64,000 nucleotides of DNA from Tanypteryx hageni (taxonomy: Eukaryota; Arthropoda; Insecta; Odonata; Petaluridae). The translations under genes were made by a program, and so were the position numbers. Below, in pieces: positions 10,225 to 21,829 of this stretch. The DNA lies in assembly GCA_028673005.1 (NCBI GenBank), contig CM054117.1, positions 53,567,370 to 53,631,369 on the forward strand, in the 5' to 3' direction. The notes under the pieces are model-generated. The model searched no databases. It had not been told where the DNA came from and was given only the letters and a program-made list of their open reading frames with translations. How positions within the stretch are numbered: position 1 is the stretch's first letter; the number at the start of each line of letters is the position of its first letter.

Positions 10225-11112
10225 CAGTGGTTCTCAAACGTAGGGTCGCGATCCCAAATTTTAATTTATAGTTTATGTCTTTGTTTTATGTTTGATTGAG
10301 TTGGAATATTTGGTATATATATTTGTTAATTTAACTATATCTAAATTTAATATAAAAAATATAATTTTAAAATAAAAAATAATACGGTGGCATATATTAG
10401 CTTCACTCATTTTATCAGTCCTCACTTTTCTCATCTTTGTTGTAAGTCATAAGGATATCTGAATTTTTGATGAACTAATTTATTTTTAGCAATTTATTTT
10501 AAGTGACACCGTCGCAAATATTTCAATTTTATTTTGTACTTAGGGTTTCTGCTTTTTCGAGGTCGTGTATGCTAATGTGCTGTAATGGAATAATCAATTT
10601 TATAGGTGAACGTTTGAAAATATATCTTAAAGCGTCTTTTTGTAACATTGTAGTCATCTGAGTGCAATAATGTCAGCCTCATTTTGTTCGATTGTGTGGC
10701 ACGACTCATTGTTAAGACTCGAGAGATTAAATTGCTCCGATAAAAACTCGAAGAAACATTGTAGCTTTTATAATCGTGTATTTTCATGAAGTCAAGTCAA
10801 GCTATTCGCCTTGGTCGGTAGACACATCCGATTTTATTGTACCCCAATCGACAAGTTGTTTTCAAAAGATAAATAAAATTCTGTAACCTATAATTTTAAA
10901 AAAATGTGTTATTGCAATGTAATAAATAACAAGTAGATATGTCTCGGTAATAATAAACATAAAAATTTATCTATACGCATACATATTTATAAATAAAGTA
11001 ATTTCAGTGGTAACATTTTAGCTTATTATCATAAATTCCCATTTTCGGAGATACACTTTTTTACATCTCAAAAAATCATGGGGGTCGCAAGGTAGATCTG
11101 CCTGAGAAACTG
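10225..11112. mobile_element. hAT-superfamily element, non-autonomous (888 bp)
   Basis: The left end CAGTGGTTCTCAAACGTAGG is the classic hAT (Charlie-type) terminus. The right end, read on the complement, is CAGTTTCTCAGGCAGATC. Both ends continue into a GTCGCGA..CCC-like subterminal segment. An exact 8-bp target site duplication GTTTAGAA flanks it (10217-10224 and 11113-11120) and fits the hAT preference nTnnnnAn. Open frames inside, including 71 codons on the minus strand, show no BED finger, DDE or dimerisation motif. The element therefore depends on a transposase made elsewhere, or has decayed. Confidence 0.85.
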
Positions 11113-11169
11113 GTTTAGAAGGTTCTATTCTTTTCTTCGTTAATATACCCGCAATAAGTATTTCTGGAA

Positions 11170-11245
11170 AGCAGAATCAAAATTCTGCCTTGATAGGCTA
11201 TCAAAATCTTGCCAGGCGGATATTCTACCAGTAAACTACCAATAC
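11170..11245 (-). repeat. tRNA-derived SINE-like segment
   Basis: On the minus strand an A-box-like TAGTTTACTGGTAGA (complement 11224-11238) precedes a B-box-like TTTTGATTCTG (around 11178) by about 50 bp, the tRNA spacing. The family recurs at 21755-21816, 28175-28225, 45330-45395 and elsewhere. It is too degenerate to fold as a functional tRNA. Confidence 0.5.
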
Positions 11246-11759
11246 AGGCTTACAATCCTCCTGCTTCAGAATGAGGTTTTTCTCTCCTGGAGGCTGGGCT
11301 AGCAATGCTAGTACTAACCTTCCCCAACAGATGTCCTTTATGAGGATCGTCTGAAGTAAACCAAATTATATCTAAAAGGCGAGATGGCCAGTATTAATAT
11401 CAACCCTTTCCACCATGTTTCTTATATAATACAAACACAAGCCTCTGTTGAAGATGAGTTTTTGGAAGAAAATTGTATACTAAAATTGAGAATGACAAGT
11501 TTATGAAATTATTTTGTCTGCCGCATTATTTTGGTAACTAAGATAAATAATGAAAGAGTCAATGAGAAAAAATGACAAACAAATTGATAAATAAGGTTGA
11601 AAATGCTAAAAGCAACGTTAAAATCTCTTTCTGGCATTATATTTTGCAGGTGCTTTTTAAATAAACGAATTTAATAAATGTTACTGTTTATACGCTAATA
11701 TGCATGAATCAACTGTCCATTGTTGAAGGGTGGTCGAGTGGAAAAGAAAATAACCCCTT

Positions 11760-11820
11760 TGTTCACTCGTCTATGCTCAAGCCGAGTACAGTAATAATCG
11801 TCTCCATGGGAACAATCCGA
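11760..11820 (+). repeat. Dispersed repeat, partner on minus strand at 25060-25120
   Basis: Roughly three quarters of 60 bases match the complement of 25060-25120. Shared strings include CTATGCTC(C/A)AGCCGAGT and AATAATC.TC.CCAT. Family unknown. Confidence 0.45.
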
Positions 11821-12009
11821 TAAAATGCAATTTAAAACAAAAAAACGCAGTTATAGTAGAAATTCAAGAAAATAAGAACAATTATCAAAACATTTCCCCT
11901 TAGAAGAGTACAAACCTCGCTCCGATATCACAATTTTAAGATATTTTAAGGTATTAAAGAAAACATCTCTGCACGGTGGATTTGAGATTTCCTACGTAAA
12001 ACAAATAGG

Positions 12010-12185
12010 GAAAAACCATCTTGGGATCAAACCCGGGACTTCAATCTTCGCCAAATAAAATATAGCCCGGAGGAGGGCCCTGGCAGCAAGAGCCTCATAC
12101 CATGTTTCATGAAAATCGGTCCATTGGTGCAAAAGTTGTTAGTGGGGGACACACACACAGACACGGCCATTTCTCGAGGTTATGT
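12010..12185 (-). repeat. SINE-like B box plus retroelement-like tail
   Basis: A minus-strand GGGTTTGATCC B-box-like sequence lies at 12023-12033. Beside it is a CATGAAAATCGGTCCATTGG segment with (AC)n and ACAGAC, the kind of sequence seen at 3' ends of many arthropod retroelements. Exact boundaries are unclear. Confidence 0.4.
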
Positions 12186-12848
12186 TTCCTTTGAAAATCA
12201 GCCTAAAAATGAAATATCACAAGACGAAATCGGAAATTAAAAAAAATAACTCCAAGTAAATTTTGCAATAGTTAAGGGATATTATAGAATGGAACATCTA
12301 CTTCACTTGTGAGTAGAAACTTGCAAAAATTATAAAACATAATGAAGATACATTGCAAATGGAAATTTTAATCTATCATAACTGCTGTATCTACGAAATA
12401 AATTTTCGATGTTTTCCTAACAAATCTAATGCATTTCAGGGATGACACCGATTTAACGCTTTGTGTTCTCATCAAAACTACTTATTACCAATAAAACCAG
12501 AGGAACCGCAATAAAAAAGATCTTATTATGAATAAAGAAGATTCTGTTCGATAAGACCATTTTCGCCTTCATCACGCAACACAACATTTCACAGCTGCAA
12601 AATCGCCAATTTCACTCACGCAAAAAATCTCCTCGTAAGCCCTATAAATTTTTTTTCCGTGCGGACAAATCACATGCCGTGTATTTTTAAAACATTTGCT
12701 GGAAATAATGACGCTTTATATTTCTGCTAAAAGCATGCCCGCCGCAAAAAAATCAAAAATACTTTCGTTAACTCCTACTCCATTATCTCATTCCCTTGCA
12801 TCACTATTCTCCCCCTCCACCTCTCTCTCTTTTGGAAATATATGTAGG

Positions 12849-12851
<3 letters not shown>
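12186..12851. other. Non-genic stretch
   Basis: A minus-strand open frame around 12540-12700 crosses a GTGAGT-like donor without a matching acceptor. I see no supportable exon. Confidence 0.4.

Positions 12852-12919
<68 letters not shown>
12852..12919. repeat. (AT)n microsatellite
   Basis: About 34 AT dinucleotides. It accounts for the Tyr-Ile-rich open frames on both strands here. Confidence 0.97.
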
Positions 12920-12921
<2 letters not shown>

Positions 12922-14340
12922 CTCGGTATAATTCCGCTTTTCTTTTGTCTATTTTTTCCTCCAATCCCATTTGCGCTGTTAGCTACGGAAGATCCCCGAA
13001 AAGTCATTATTCCACTCGTCCGAAGTATTTGAAAAGGATTTCTCAGGTGGCGGGAACACAAATTTTTTGCGTCGAAGCTTTTAAAAACTTGCCTGGGAGG
13101 GGTTTTTTGAAGGAGACGAAGGTGGAGGTAAAGTTAGTTGGGATAGAGAGAAAGAGAGGTGGGGGAAGATAGGTAGGCAGTGGGAGGAGCAACGACCCGT
13201 CCAAAATTGAGACGTCAAGCAGACAGTGCACTTCCTCTCACACTACAATTTCTTCACTCCTCCATTATCTGTTTGTCATCACGGTACGCTCTGAAGGTTC
13301 CCCGACGCGGGGAATTCTGTTACGCCCAAGTGTGCCGAATCATCCGGCAATGTTCTCCTTTAAGGACTCCGAGCATCGCTCGCTTTATCTCTTTCTCTCT
13401 CTAGATAGACTCTGGGAAAGGTAAGGGGGATACGAAGGGAAATTGCCTGAGGTATTGTTCGACGGTCAGAGACGCCGAGCTGTTTTTAGATAGGGGTTTG
13501 TTTCTCCTCGGGATGATCGGGAATTTTTATACCTCGAAAGCTGTTCGAGGTATGGGTTGGTTTTGGCCGACAATTGAATCGGTTCCGCTAAATAAATATA
13601 ATTTTTCGCCAGGATCGGAAAGTGACGATACAGCGGGCCCTCATGTAACATGGGTTCTTGTAAAACCGATAATGGTTCGCATTAACGCGGCTTTTTCCGA
13701 ACTTAGTATATGGGATTCCTGATTTCTGAGCTAGGAAGAGTCGTGCCGGAGGGGCAAAGTGCTTTGTTTTTAGTCTTATGAAACCAACAGCTATACTCTA
13801 TTTGTAAATACACATGTGTATCAAAGAGAGGCGTGGGAATATCGGGAATGAAGGAGGGTGCCTGAAACGGTATCGTACGCAACACTCCTCACAGTATAGA
13901 TAGGTTCACATAAAATGGATTCACAATACACGGCACTTTATCAGAACGCATACCCTGCGCTATAGAAGGGCCAGGCGCATTTTTAGAAAATTGTATGCTA
14001 AAGACCGTATTCGTTAATTAAGGAATACAAAATAACGAATCTGTTAACTAGGTGTGCATTTTAAATCATAAAATTTTAAAAATTTTTGCGAGAATGTTTT
14101 TCATAACAGATCCAAATTTTTGTGAATTATCAATAATAGTTAAACTCCTAAGCCCAATAACTTAATTACACTGCGGTAAATATGTTTTACAATTATGTGT
14201 AAAGAAATACATCTATTTAAGCAATGTGGTTTGTTTAAAACACATGCTTCCTCACGTGAGAGCCAATAAATGAACAACATTTTACTATAAAAACTATTAA
14301 GTTTATATTTAATTAAGGAGGTCTCTAATAATGTAATCCA
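12920..14340. other. Non-genic stretch, moderately CpG-rich
   Basis: Short frames at 12925-13900 lack domain resemblance. A GTAAGG donor at 13424 follows a pyrimidine tract and AG closely, but the block between them is only 16 nt. No gene can be supported. Confidence 0.4.
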
Positions 14341-14359
14341 GAGAACTACAAAATCTCAA

Positions 14360-14568
14360 AATTCGCTGTTTTGATCATTCACGGAAGGTTTCCGCGTATA
14401 ACGATTTGACATTCGCGGCATATAAACTTGACTATTCGCGGATTTAACTCGCAGCGTCATTCATAGGTTGTACGTAAATACGTAAGCAGTGGAGTTTTAC
14501 TACTCACGGATTTGACACTAGCGACGATTTTCAAGAACGCAACTCACCCAAATGTCGAGGTCTTACTT
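14360..14568 (+). mobile_element. Possible pogo/Tigger-type element remnant (right end)
   Basis: Repeated TTCGCGGATTTAACTCGC/ATTCGCGGCATATAA motifs end in AAATGTCGAGGTCTTACTTC. This resembles Tigger right ends ('CGCGAA.GTCGAGG..TACTGTA'). The left terminus was not found, and no transposase is readable. Confidence 0.4.
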
Positions 14569-15539
14569 CAACATTCTAATTAGTTTTCCGAAATTCTATA
14601 AAAAAATGCTGCTTTGTACGAGAAACGCGGATCTCGTTCACACTGCCATTTAATAGAAGACACAAGTGTTATCTAAATCATACGAGACATATATAGTTAA
14701 TGGTTTCTTTATGGAACGTTTCGCTTTTGTACTTCGATAACAAAAACTCGAATCGTGAAATCTACGACCGAGAAGAGATCAGGAATTGGACACGCGTGAG
14801 CAATTCACCATTCGGGTCCATCCTGGCGGAAAATCTCTCGCGGCTGCAGTTTCACTTTCCCTTGTTTTTTTTATTCTGTTCAGGCAGCAAAATGACAGGG
14901 AAAATTATTATCTGGAGTGAATTAAAAAAGTAAAAAATTCCGTATGTCTCAGTCTATTTGTTTCAATAAGGTAGCAATGGAATATTCTCTCTCTCTCTAC
15001 TTTTCCCACCTCTTTTCTCCTAACTCGGTTTAACGACGGATTATTTGCGGGGTAATAATCAGCGATTTTGTCCAAAAAATTTCCACCACCTTTCCAAGTT
15101 GAATAAATTACGCAACTGAAAACTTCGTGCTCCTCTAGAGGGGCTTCCACATTTCAGGCACAAGCAGAGCCGGCCAAAGGAGGGGGAGAGGGGTGCAGCG
15201 GATGTGAGTCATCCGGGACACCGAATATTGAAGGCCTCCGAACTTTGGAGATGATTATTATTATTAAAGTATCGGGTGTAAATTTTGGAGCCAAGTTTAT
15301 TAAAAAAATAACTTGCCAAACTGATTTCCATTAGAAAAAACTCCGAAAAAAGTTATTATATTTCAAGCATAATGTTCTCGTAAGTAACTTTCCGTAGCTT
15401 TAAACCAGTATTCCAGAAATTTTACAGTGGCTCATTTTCTGCACTATTTATTTTTTGAGAGAAATGATTTGGAAAACTTTTAACTTAAAAAAATGAACAT
15501 AAAAAACGATAGTAAAAAATGAGTTATCGAGTTTCGTCA
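14569..15539. other. Non-genic stretch
   Basis: I see no supportable exon. Small frames at 14700-15150 have no recognisable motif. Confidence 0.4.
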
Positions 15540-15660
15540 TTTTTTTCCCTCGTACCTCTTCCTCTCTCCCTCCATCTCTTCATCTCTCCACCTGTCTTTC
15601 CTTCAAGCTCCTTATTTGTCTCTCTCACCCATCTCCCTCCTCTTTTCTGGCCTCTTAAAA
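15540..15660 (+). repeat. Pyrimidine-rich tract
   Basis: A CTC/TCC-rich run. A 191-codon open frame (15519-16094) starts in it and runs into the MITE at 15991, so I regard that frame as non-genic. Confidence 0.6.
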
Positions 15661-15990
15661 ATATTTCCATTTTATTTCATCACCTCTTCCGTGCCTCTCT
15701 CGTTATCTGTCGCATGTATTCATTGCTTCGAACACGGAAGCAAATCAAAATTCACTTCTTGCCGTCACTCACTCGAAGGGTTATTACGAAAGACTTATTT
15801 TTGTCTCAGACTCCTTGGAGGTCCTTTAAAGAATTTGTTTCCTCTTTAGCTGCAATTTCCGAACACCATAAAACAAATAATTCACCTTTTTTCACATGTC
15901 GAAATCGAAGCAGTTTTGAGTATGGTACATGGACGGGCTATTTAAATGACCTTTCTTCAACGGGCTATATTTGGAGATATAAATGCCAGT

Positions 15991-16259
15991 CAGTGGCGCA
16001 GCAAGAGGGGTGGCAACCGGGAATTTACCATCCCTCCTCTCCTCCCCCAGGATCGGAGATAATCTTAACAAAAGGAATAGTACGTGAGAGTTAAATGGAA
16101 ATTAGGTGAATCGAAAATGACCAAATTATACTCAGTACTCAGTATTCATTAGCTTCTATAATTACACAAAGGTTCTTGCAGATAAATCAATAAATAAGTG
16201 CTAAGATAACAATGAATAGAAGTAACTGCTCCCAAACTAAATATCTCGCTGCGCCACTG
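15991..16259. mobile_element. hAT-type MITE (269 bp)
   Basis: The terminal inverted repeats begin CAGTGGCGCAGC at both ends (12 identical bases, extendable imperfectly). An exact 8-bp target duplication ATGCCAGT flanks the element (15983-15990 and 16260-16267). The interior is AT-rich and non-coding. Confidence 0.88.
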
Positions 16260-16267
16260 ATGCCAGT

Positions 16268-17843
16268 ATTAGTAAAATTATACAAGGCCAGATTATTTCA
16301 AATATTTTATAAGGACCAAAATAATTTTGAGACCTCCAATAACCTCAACATAATAAACGACGATTAAATCGTCCTAGTTTGTTCATAGCCTCCAATTTTT
16401 CAAATATTTTGTAAAGGTTTCATCGCCACAAAATGTCATGCAACTACGAAAACAAAACAAAAACTAGAATTTTGTTAAAGATTATGCCAAAATATTAGCG
16501 AGAAAAGAAAAATCCAAAGGAAACAGCGAACAAAGAAAAACAGGAGAGAATCGAAAAAAATAATAAGCCGACAACTTTATTATTTCCCGTTTAGCTCAGT
16601 GCCTTATTCGGCTCGTCCTTATTGGAATATCGCCTTTCGTTGCTACCCGAAGAGAAAGATTTGAAAAGGGAAGAACCCCTTAAAAAAAACGACCGTGCGT
16701 GGGTCCTCCGCCCACTTCCAAATAACTCCAATTACGAAACGGACTCTCCATATTTTCCCGTCGCCTCCCCCTCCCCTCCTCCCTCCCCCCGGTATCTTCC
16801 TCATACGCCTCCAACTCGCGCTTTTCTTATCCAAGCACTTCCTCTCTCCATCTCCTTATCGGTTTCGTCATTGATCTCTCCATGGGCGAGGCGGAGGAGA
16901 CGCCTGACTCTACCTTCATTGCGCGTGGAGTTCAAACAAAATAAGGAGTTTCTACGGAAACGCTACACCGCCCTGATAACGATGATTTCTGCTTAAGGGG
17001 AAGGACCGATTGTGGCGTGGCTCACTGGATGCATTTTCTCATATTTTTTTCCGGAACGAGTTATTGTAACCTTATCTTTCTCATGGGTGATACGAAAACA
17101 GAAAGGAAAATTGATTTACGGGGAAAATATGACTAAGAGTACCTACATGCCAGCTTTATTAAGTGAAGACTTAACCGATAGTAGACTGCAAATGATGGTG
17201 GTTCTTTTTAGCCGAAATGCGTATCTAGGTTTTTCAGCCTTTCAATGGGTATTTGAGGAACTTAATTTTTCAATTCGATTTCATTAGTATTGTGACCTCG
17301 ATTGTTCTCTCTTAAAGTGCCGAGACATTTTTTGAAATACATTTACAATAGTTAAGCAAGTTTTGCATGCATATAATGCTTGAATATTTCGTAATCGCAT
17401 GTACATGTAGCAAAAATAAAGATTTATTCGACATTTTAAATTAATGTTGCACAGAATAAATTTGAAATGAAACGCAATTATAGGAATTGATGCAACTGAT
17501 ATTGATTTTCTCATGAAAACTGTAAACTAATGGCAATGGAAATTTCTATTTTAATTTCGTAGGTTCAATATTTTGAGGGATACAGATTCTCAACGCAATT
17601 ATTTGGCTTAGAGTAGTACTAAGAAACGTATTTTCATATTAACACATTGAAAAATTCACAAATGACGAAATGATCGTCTTAATCATTGCCAATAAAAATA
17701 TATTACTAGAACAGTGAATAAAATTATCCATGGTGTTTATGTGTTTATTCTCCGTTGCTAAAAAAGAAAATACCTACTTTCTTCTAATTCTAAATAAATA
17801 GCAAACTTGATATTTCATACATATATGCTTCTCTGGTGTACGC
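16268..17843. other. Non-genic stretch
   Basis: A pyrimidine/purine-rich patch (16620-16900) gives 124- and 63-codon frames on opposite strands without a domain. The rest is AT-rich. Confidence 0.45.
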
Positions 17844-18206
17844 GTAGGAAGTAGGCATTGCAATACCGGTAAACCGGCTTACCGGTAAATTGCCCGAAAT
17901 CCTTTACTAAATTTACCGGTAATTTGGGGTTTTAAACAGGTAATTCGGGGGTTTTAACCGGTAATTCGGTAAAAGAAGAACGTATTTAATGTACATTTTA
18001 ATAATTTTACTTGTTGATTATCTTTGTAAAATATATTTTTAAATATATGTAAATATATGAATAATAATTCATTATGTTCAATAAAAAGATAGAATAAATA
18101 TTATGGTCTTGATGCTTTAGAGGTACTGTATGACGAATCCATTGATTCTCAATTAAATGCTATACAAAACGTGTAGCTGAGTTCTGCGATAGCAAAGATA
18201 CGAAAA

Positions 18207-18623
18207 GTGGTTAAAATGTTCCGCAGATCACCAACAAAAAACGATGATGTACTCAAAAAATATGTAAAGAAGGAATTTGGCAAGGAACATTCATTGATAT
18301 TGGACTCTAAAACTAGATGGAATAGTTGGATGGTCATGTTGGAGCGCTTCAAAAATTGTATTAGAAAGAGTCTCATAGATACAAAATCAGCTATCAATTT
18401 TACGTATAATGAACTTGAATTGGTCTCTAATACAATATTAGCATTGCAACCGATAAAAGTTGCAGTAGAAGCACTATGTAACAAAGATGTAAACCTCTAT
18501 AACGCTGATGTTCCGTTAAAATTTATGCTCGATGAACTAACAAACCAAAACACACTTTTAAGCAATGAACTTAAAAAAAGCGTTGATTGCCCGTGTAAAG
18601 GAAAGACGCACAATTTATTCTGA
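18207..18623 (+). pseudogene. hAT transposase fragment, middle region
   Basis: This open piece of 138 codons has the mid-protein signature of hAT transposases: SKTRWNSWMVMLERF (about residues 34-48, the family's 'TRWNS.Y.ML.R' motif), then helical sequence with ALQPIKVAVEAL. hAT transposases are nuclear DDE enzymes that excise and insert the element. The ATG used is internal. The upstream region that should hold the BED zinc finger and first Asp is absent or unreadable. The frame breaks near 18590, where the next frame continues the protein. Confidence 0.75.
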
Positions 18624-18861
18624 TGTTCTACAGTACCTTTATGATCCCACGAAATCGAATGATGAAGATTACGGAAGTTTTAATAAAACTAGCACATCCA
18701 CAATAATGAAGATAATCGGGAAGCTACTTGAACGCGCTTCTAATAAAAAGGAAACATATAGTACAAATGAGTCAACTGAAGTCATTGATTCCGATTCCGT
18801 GAATATTGCAACTTCAGTTCCGTCGACATCAACTGCATTGTCGACGAAGGAAAAACTTTAA
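18565..18861 (+). pseudogene. hAT transposase fragment, linker before the C-terminal domain
   Basis: It overlaps the previous piece in another frame. It continues the same transposase from about LKKALIARVKERRTIYSDVL, a stretch hAT proteins carry before the dimerisation domain, then becomes Ser/Thr-rich. The need to switch frames shows an indel in the ancestral gene near 18590. It ends at a stop at 18861, and the homologous frame resumes after another disruption. Confidence 0.65.
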
Positions 18862-19000
18862 TTGGCGATAAAGAAAAATACTGATGTAGCCTATAAAGAT
18901 CTAACTCAAAAACAAAAAAAAACACGAAAGACCTAAAACATGTCGTGAGAAAGGAAATGATGTATTTTCAAGAAGAAAAAAATAAGAGGAAATATTTTAA

Positions 19001-19171
19001 ATGGCTTTCGATTTCCTAATGACCGTTCCACCAACGAGTGTCGAATCAGAAAGAGCGTTTTCTACGGCAGGGTTGATATGCACAAAAATCAGGTCGCGGT
19101 TAGGAGACAAAAGTCGGGATAAATTATGTTTTCTGCAAGCCTATTTTAACAACCAAAGAGACAATAAATAA
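19001..19171 (+). pseudogene. hAT transposase C-terminal dimerisation domain
   Basis: The 56-codon piece contains the hallmark hATC motif VPPTSVESERAFSTAGLI followed by RSRLGDKSRDKLCFLQAYFN and a stop. This is the most conserved part of hAT transposases and mediates dimerisation. It is separated from the upstream fragments by frame breaks and stops around 18861-19000. The right terminal region begins about 200 bp downstream. Confidence 0.85.
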
Positions 19172-19453
19172 AAGAGAATCAGAGACAATAACGTTTGTTT
19201 TAATTATTATCTTTAATTTAATTTGTAATATATGTATATATTACGGTAAAAGTTGAAATCGGTAAATGTCTACATTTCTCGGACGACGCACATTGCTCAT
19301 AACATATATTTATCGTTTTACAATAAAAATTAGCATTGTTCTGAAAATGTGGAAAATTACCGATAAATTACCGGTTTACCGGCAATTAGGAATACATTTA
19401 CCGAATTACCGGTAAATGAATAAGTCGGTAAATTTGCAATCTCTAGTAGGGAG

Positions 19454-21420
19454 TATTCGTCGTTCACGATATGGCTATTCATGTTCTTGCACACGTTGGG
19501 CGACAACTACCATTAAATTGTAGTTAAAATGCACGAAAATGTACATGAAGTAATTGACACTCAAAAATATTATTTTTGTCAGTCAAGTCACATTTACTCG
19601 AGTTTCCATACCATTTCGAACGCAGCCGTAAATATATTCTTCAAGGATCGAAAAAAATCCCGAAAATTACGAGCGCGGTTTTTAATAAAGGCGAAAAAAA
19701 TACGCGCACTCGTGAATTACCTAAGCACCTTTCTTCGACCTTCGACTGTCTTAAAAATTAAATCATAATTCAAGCTCCGTGTCTCGCCACGCCCGAAATA
19801 ATCCTCCCCGTATCGCGCCTTACCGCCTATGCAACCCGCTCCCTTTCTCTTTCTCTCGATAAAAAAGAATGGACGATATATTATAAAGGATGTGGAAAAG
19901 AGGGTGAACGTCCTCTTTACGCCCATATCATAGCGCCACCCACAATGGCATAAACGGTTAAAAGGGGAAAAAATACCTTCAACCTGACTCTCTTAAAGAC
20001 TGTGGTGTTGCCTTTTTTTTAAGGGAGCGAATTCGTAATTATCTCCGTGATGCAACGCACAGGGAGGTGGGCGGAGGCTCTCAATATTCCTCCATATTAT
20101 TTTTTTACGGTAAAAGAGAGAGAGAGCGATGTGCGCGGAAAACCGTAGGCAGGTTAAAAAAATAAGCGTAGAGCGAGTAGGAGTTGCCTACATTTCGAGG
20201 GGATTTCTGAGGGCGTTTCTAGGATTTTCATAGTGCGCACTCCTAAAACGGGAGGAAAAAGTGAAAGGGAATCGAAAGAAGGATTTCCTAGAGGGGAATC
20301 GCGTGGGTATGAGGCGCTGAGTCGCCTCTCGGAAGTTAAAGGGAAGTGGTTTTATATTGTGAAAATAATGCGTTAAAGGTTCAAGTTCGTTGGGCGTTTC
20401 TTTTCTTTTTTTTTAGTTCTCCGACCCGTGGAAGTTTATTTTCGTCCCGTTTCTAACATCATCAGGAAAAGGTGATTTCAAATTAAATATATTTATATAT
20501 GTATACATAAGAATAGATTCATCAGTTTGACAGCTGTCAGCGGAAAGTGCGAGACAGAGAGATGGGATAGATACCGTTACTATGGAGGAAACGTGTTTCT
20601 TCTAGTTCGTTTAATTGCTTAGCGAAGACTGTTTTATGGAATCCGGTAGTGAAAGGTTTCTTTTTATCGATGCCACCTTCGAAGAGCGCGACTAACGTGA
20701 AGGCACTAATTCGTTTTATTTAAATGACTATGAGGCGAAAGACACCTTTCACGCTTTGATTTTTGTGTTTTGACGTAGACAAAAATATTCGACATCTTAA
20801 TCGGATGTCGGAAAACACGCGGCTCGCCTTTTCAAAAAGTGCTGCCGTCTCCTTAATTCGATTCCACTCGGAAGAGAAAACGTTGACGAGGCAATCATGG
20901 AGATAAAAAGGAAACGAAAAAATAAAATAGTATGAATATGTGCGTTAGTTAGCGTATACTTCATTAAAATATATTCAAATTTGAACAGTGTGCTCCAACT
21001 TTAAAAAAAAAAGTGCTAAGGTTCGTTATCATTACTTACAAAAGGCCATACTATTTGAAATTGTCCATTTTGCCCCATGATATTTCAGTTGAGATACTTC
21101 TGATGTAAAGGGTGTTTATTGTTTTGTCGAAAAAAATAACAATCATCGAGAACCAGATGCGAAACGTCGTTTCCTACCCAGGAAGTCTCGTTAATCTTGT
21201 GTTTTCTTTATTGATAAAATATTTCTGTGGAGTAAATTAAAATCAAGTCGGGAATTACCGTGTGCGTGCGAGTGCGTATTATGGCAAAGGCGCATGTTAT
21301 TGCATGCTAGTTCGATGATCGCGCATAATATAATGCAAGAAGTATTTTGCGCTTCCCTCTCCTAGGATCTAACCGGAATCACCAGCTAATTTACACCGTG
21401 TTTTAATTTGATAATTGCAG
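19454..21420. other. Non-genic stretch leading to the candidate exon
   Basis: Mixed composition with purine-rich and CpG-containing parts. A (AG)n-like run lies near 20118. No exon could be supported. If 21421-21597 belongs to a multi-exon gene, this may be intron. Confidence 0.4.
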
Positions 21421-21597
21421 AATAAACTCCTACGTTCAAAGAGAACCCTCGGCGGCTCTGAAAACCTACCTGGTCCACTTGGCAACGATTGCTACCGCAG
21501 AGTCGGAGGATATAAATTTATTTATTGAGCACATATCACATTTACGACGATGTATTACTTCGCCCTTGATTGGATTCGAAATGCTTGACGAAGCGAA
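21421..21597 (+). CDS. Candidate coding exon, tentatively M13 (neprilysin-like) peptidase
   Basis: A 177-nt block lies between acceptor ttttaatttgataattgcag and a consensus GTGAGT donor at 21598. One frame is open throughout, with phase-2 junctions on both sides (one nt, 58 codons, two nt). The product reads INSYVQREPSAALKTYLVHL, then an acidic helix and ISHLRRCITSPLIGFEMLDE. The composition and splice sites look like a real exon. The helical pattern 'L..Y..h.A..h....F......L...I..P' recalls the N-terminal domain of M13 zinc metalloproteases, membrane-bound peptide-degrading enzymes. The next candidate exon, 31700-31798, has a compatible phase and continues that pattern. The catalytic HExxH region was not found, so the family call is weak while exon status is fairly good. 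Confidence 0.5.
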
Positions 21598-21754
21598 GTG
21601 AGTAACGTGTTAACCTCTCGGAGCTAAACTCGTGATTCGTCTCTTACGCGTGCACGTATCGTTCACTTCATTGCTGTAAACAACGGCATCGTAAACCATG
21701 GACATGCGCTGGAATATGGGATAAATTTAAAATCAGGAGAGAAATTCTGTCGCG

Positions 21755-21816
21755 ATCGGGAATCGAACCCTGGTCTTTGACATGCCGAACGGACATTCTA
21801 CCACTAAACTATCATG
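21755..21816 (-). repeat. tRNA-derived SINE-like segment
   Basis: On the minus strand the A box is TAGTTTAGTGGTAGA (complement 21797-21811) and the B box is GGGTTCGATTCC (complement 21759-21770), at tRNA-like spacing. They are followed by a CGCGACAGAATTTCTC segment shared with the 28211 copy. The anticodon arm does not pair well, so it is not a working tRNA gene. Confidence 0.65.
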
Positions 21817-21829
21817 TTTCAGACTGTAG

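Larger units (their letters stand above)
17852..19445. mobile_element. hAT transposon with broken transposase (1594 bp)
   Basis: The ends are TAGGCATTGCAATACCGG on the left and, on the complement of the right, TAGAGATTGCAAATTTACCG. Eight-bp flanks GTAGGAAG (17844-17851) and GTAGGGAG (19446-19453) differ by one base and fit the hAT target pattern. Both subterminal regions are packed with ACCGGTAA-type motifs, likely transposase binding sites. Inside is a decayed transposase in three frame-shifted pieces. The N-terminal BED finger and first catalytic region are missing, so the copy is internally deleted. Confidence 0.88.

Noticed and set aside
12540..12700. Minus-strand 47-codon frame across a GTGAGT
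   Set aside because: It is open through the donor into a stop, with no acceptor. Frames of this length are expected by chance here.
12696..13172. 158-codon frame with a Tyr-Ile run
   Set aside because: The long Tyr-Ile stretch is the (AT)n microsatellite, and the flanks are unrelated sequence.
15519..16094. 191-codon open frame on +
   Set aside because: It begins in a pyrimidine-rich tract and runs into a MITE with a perfect target duplication. No domain.
20997..21130. Minus-strand block ending at a GTAAGT donor near 21031
   Set aside because: The open part is under 30 codons, with a poor acceptor and no family resemblance.
21755..21816. Intact tRNA gene on the minus strand
   Set aside because: The A and B boxes are good, but the acceptor and anticodon stems do not pair, so it is a tRNA-derived repeat or pseudogene.
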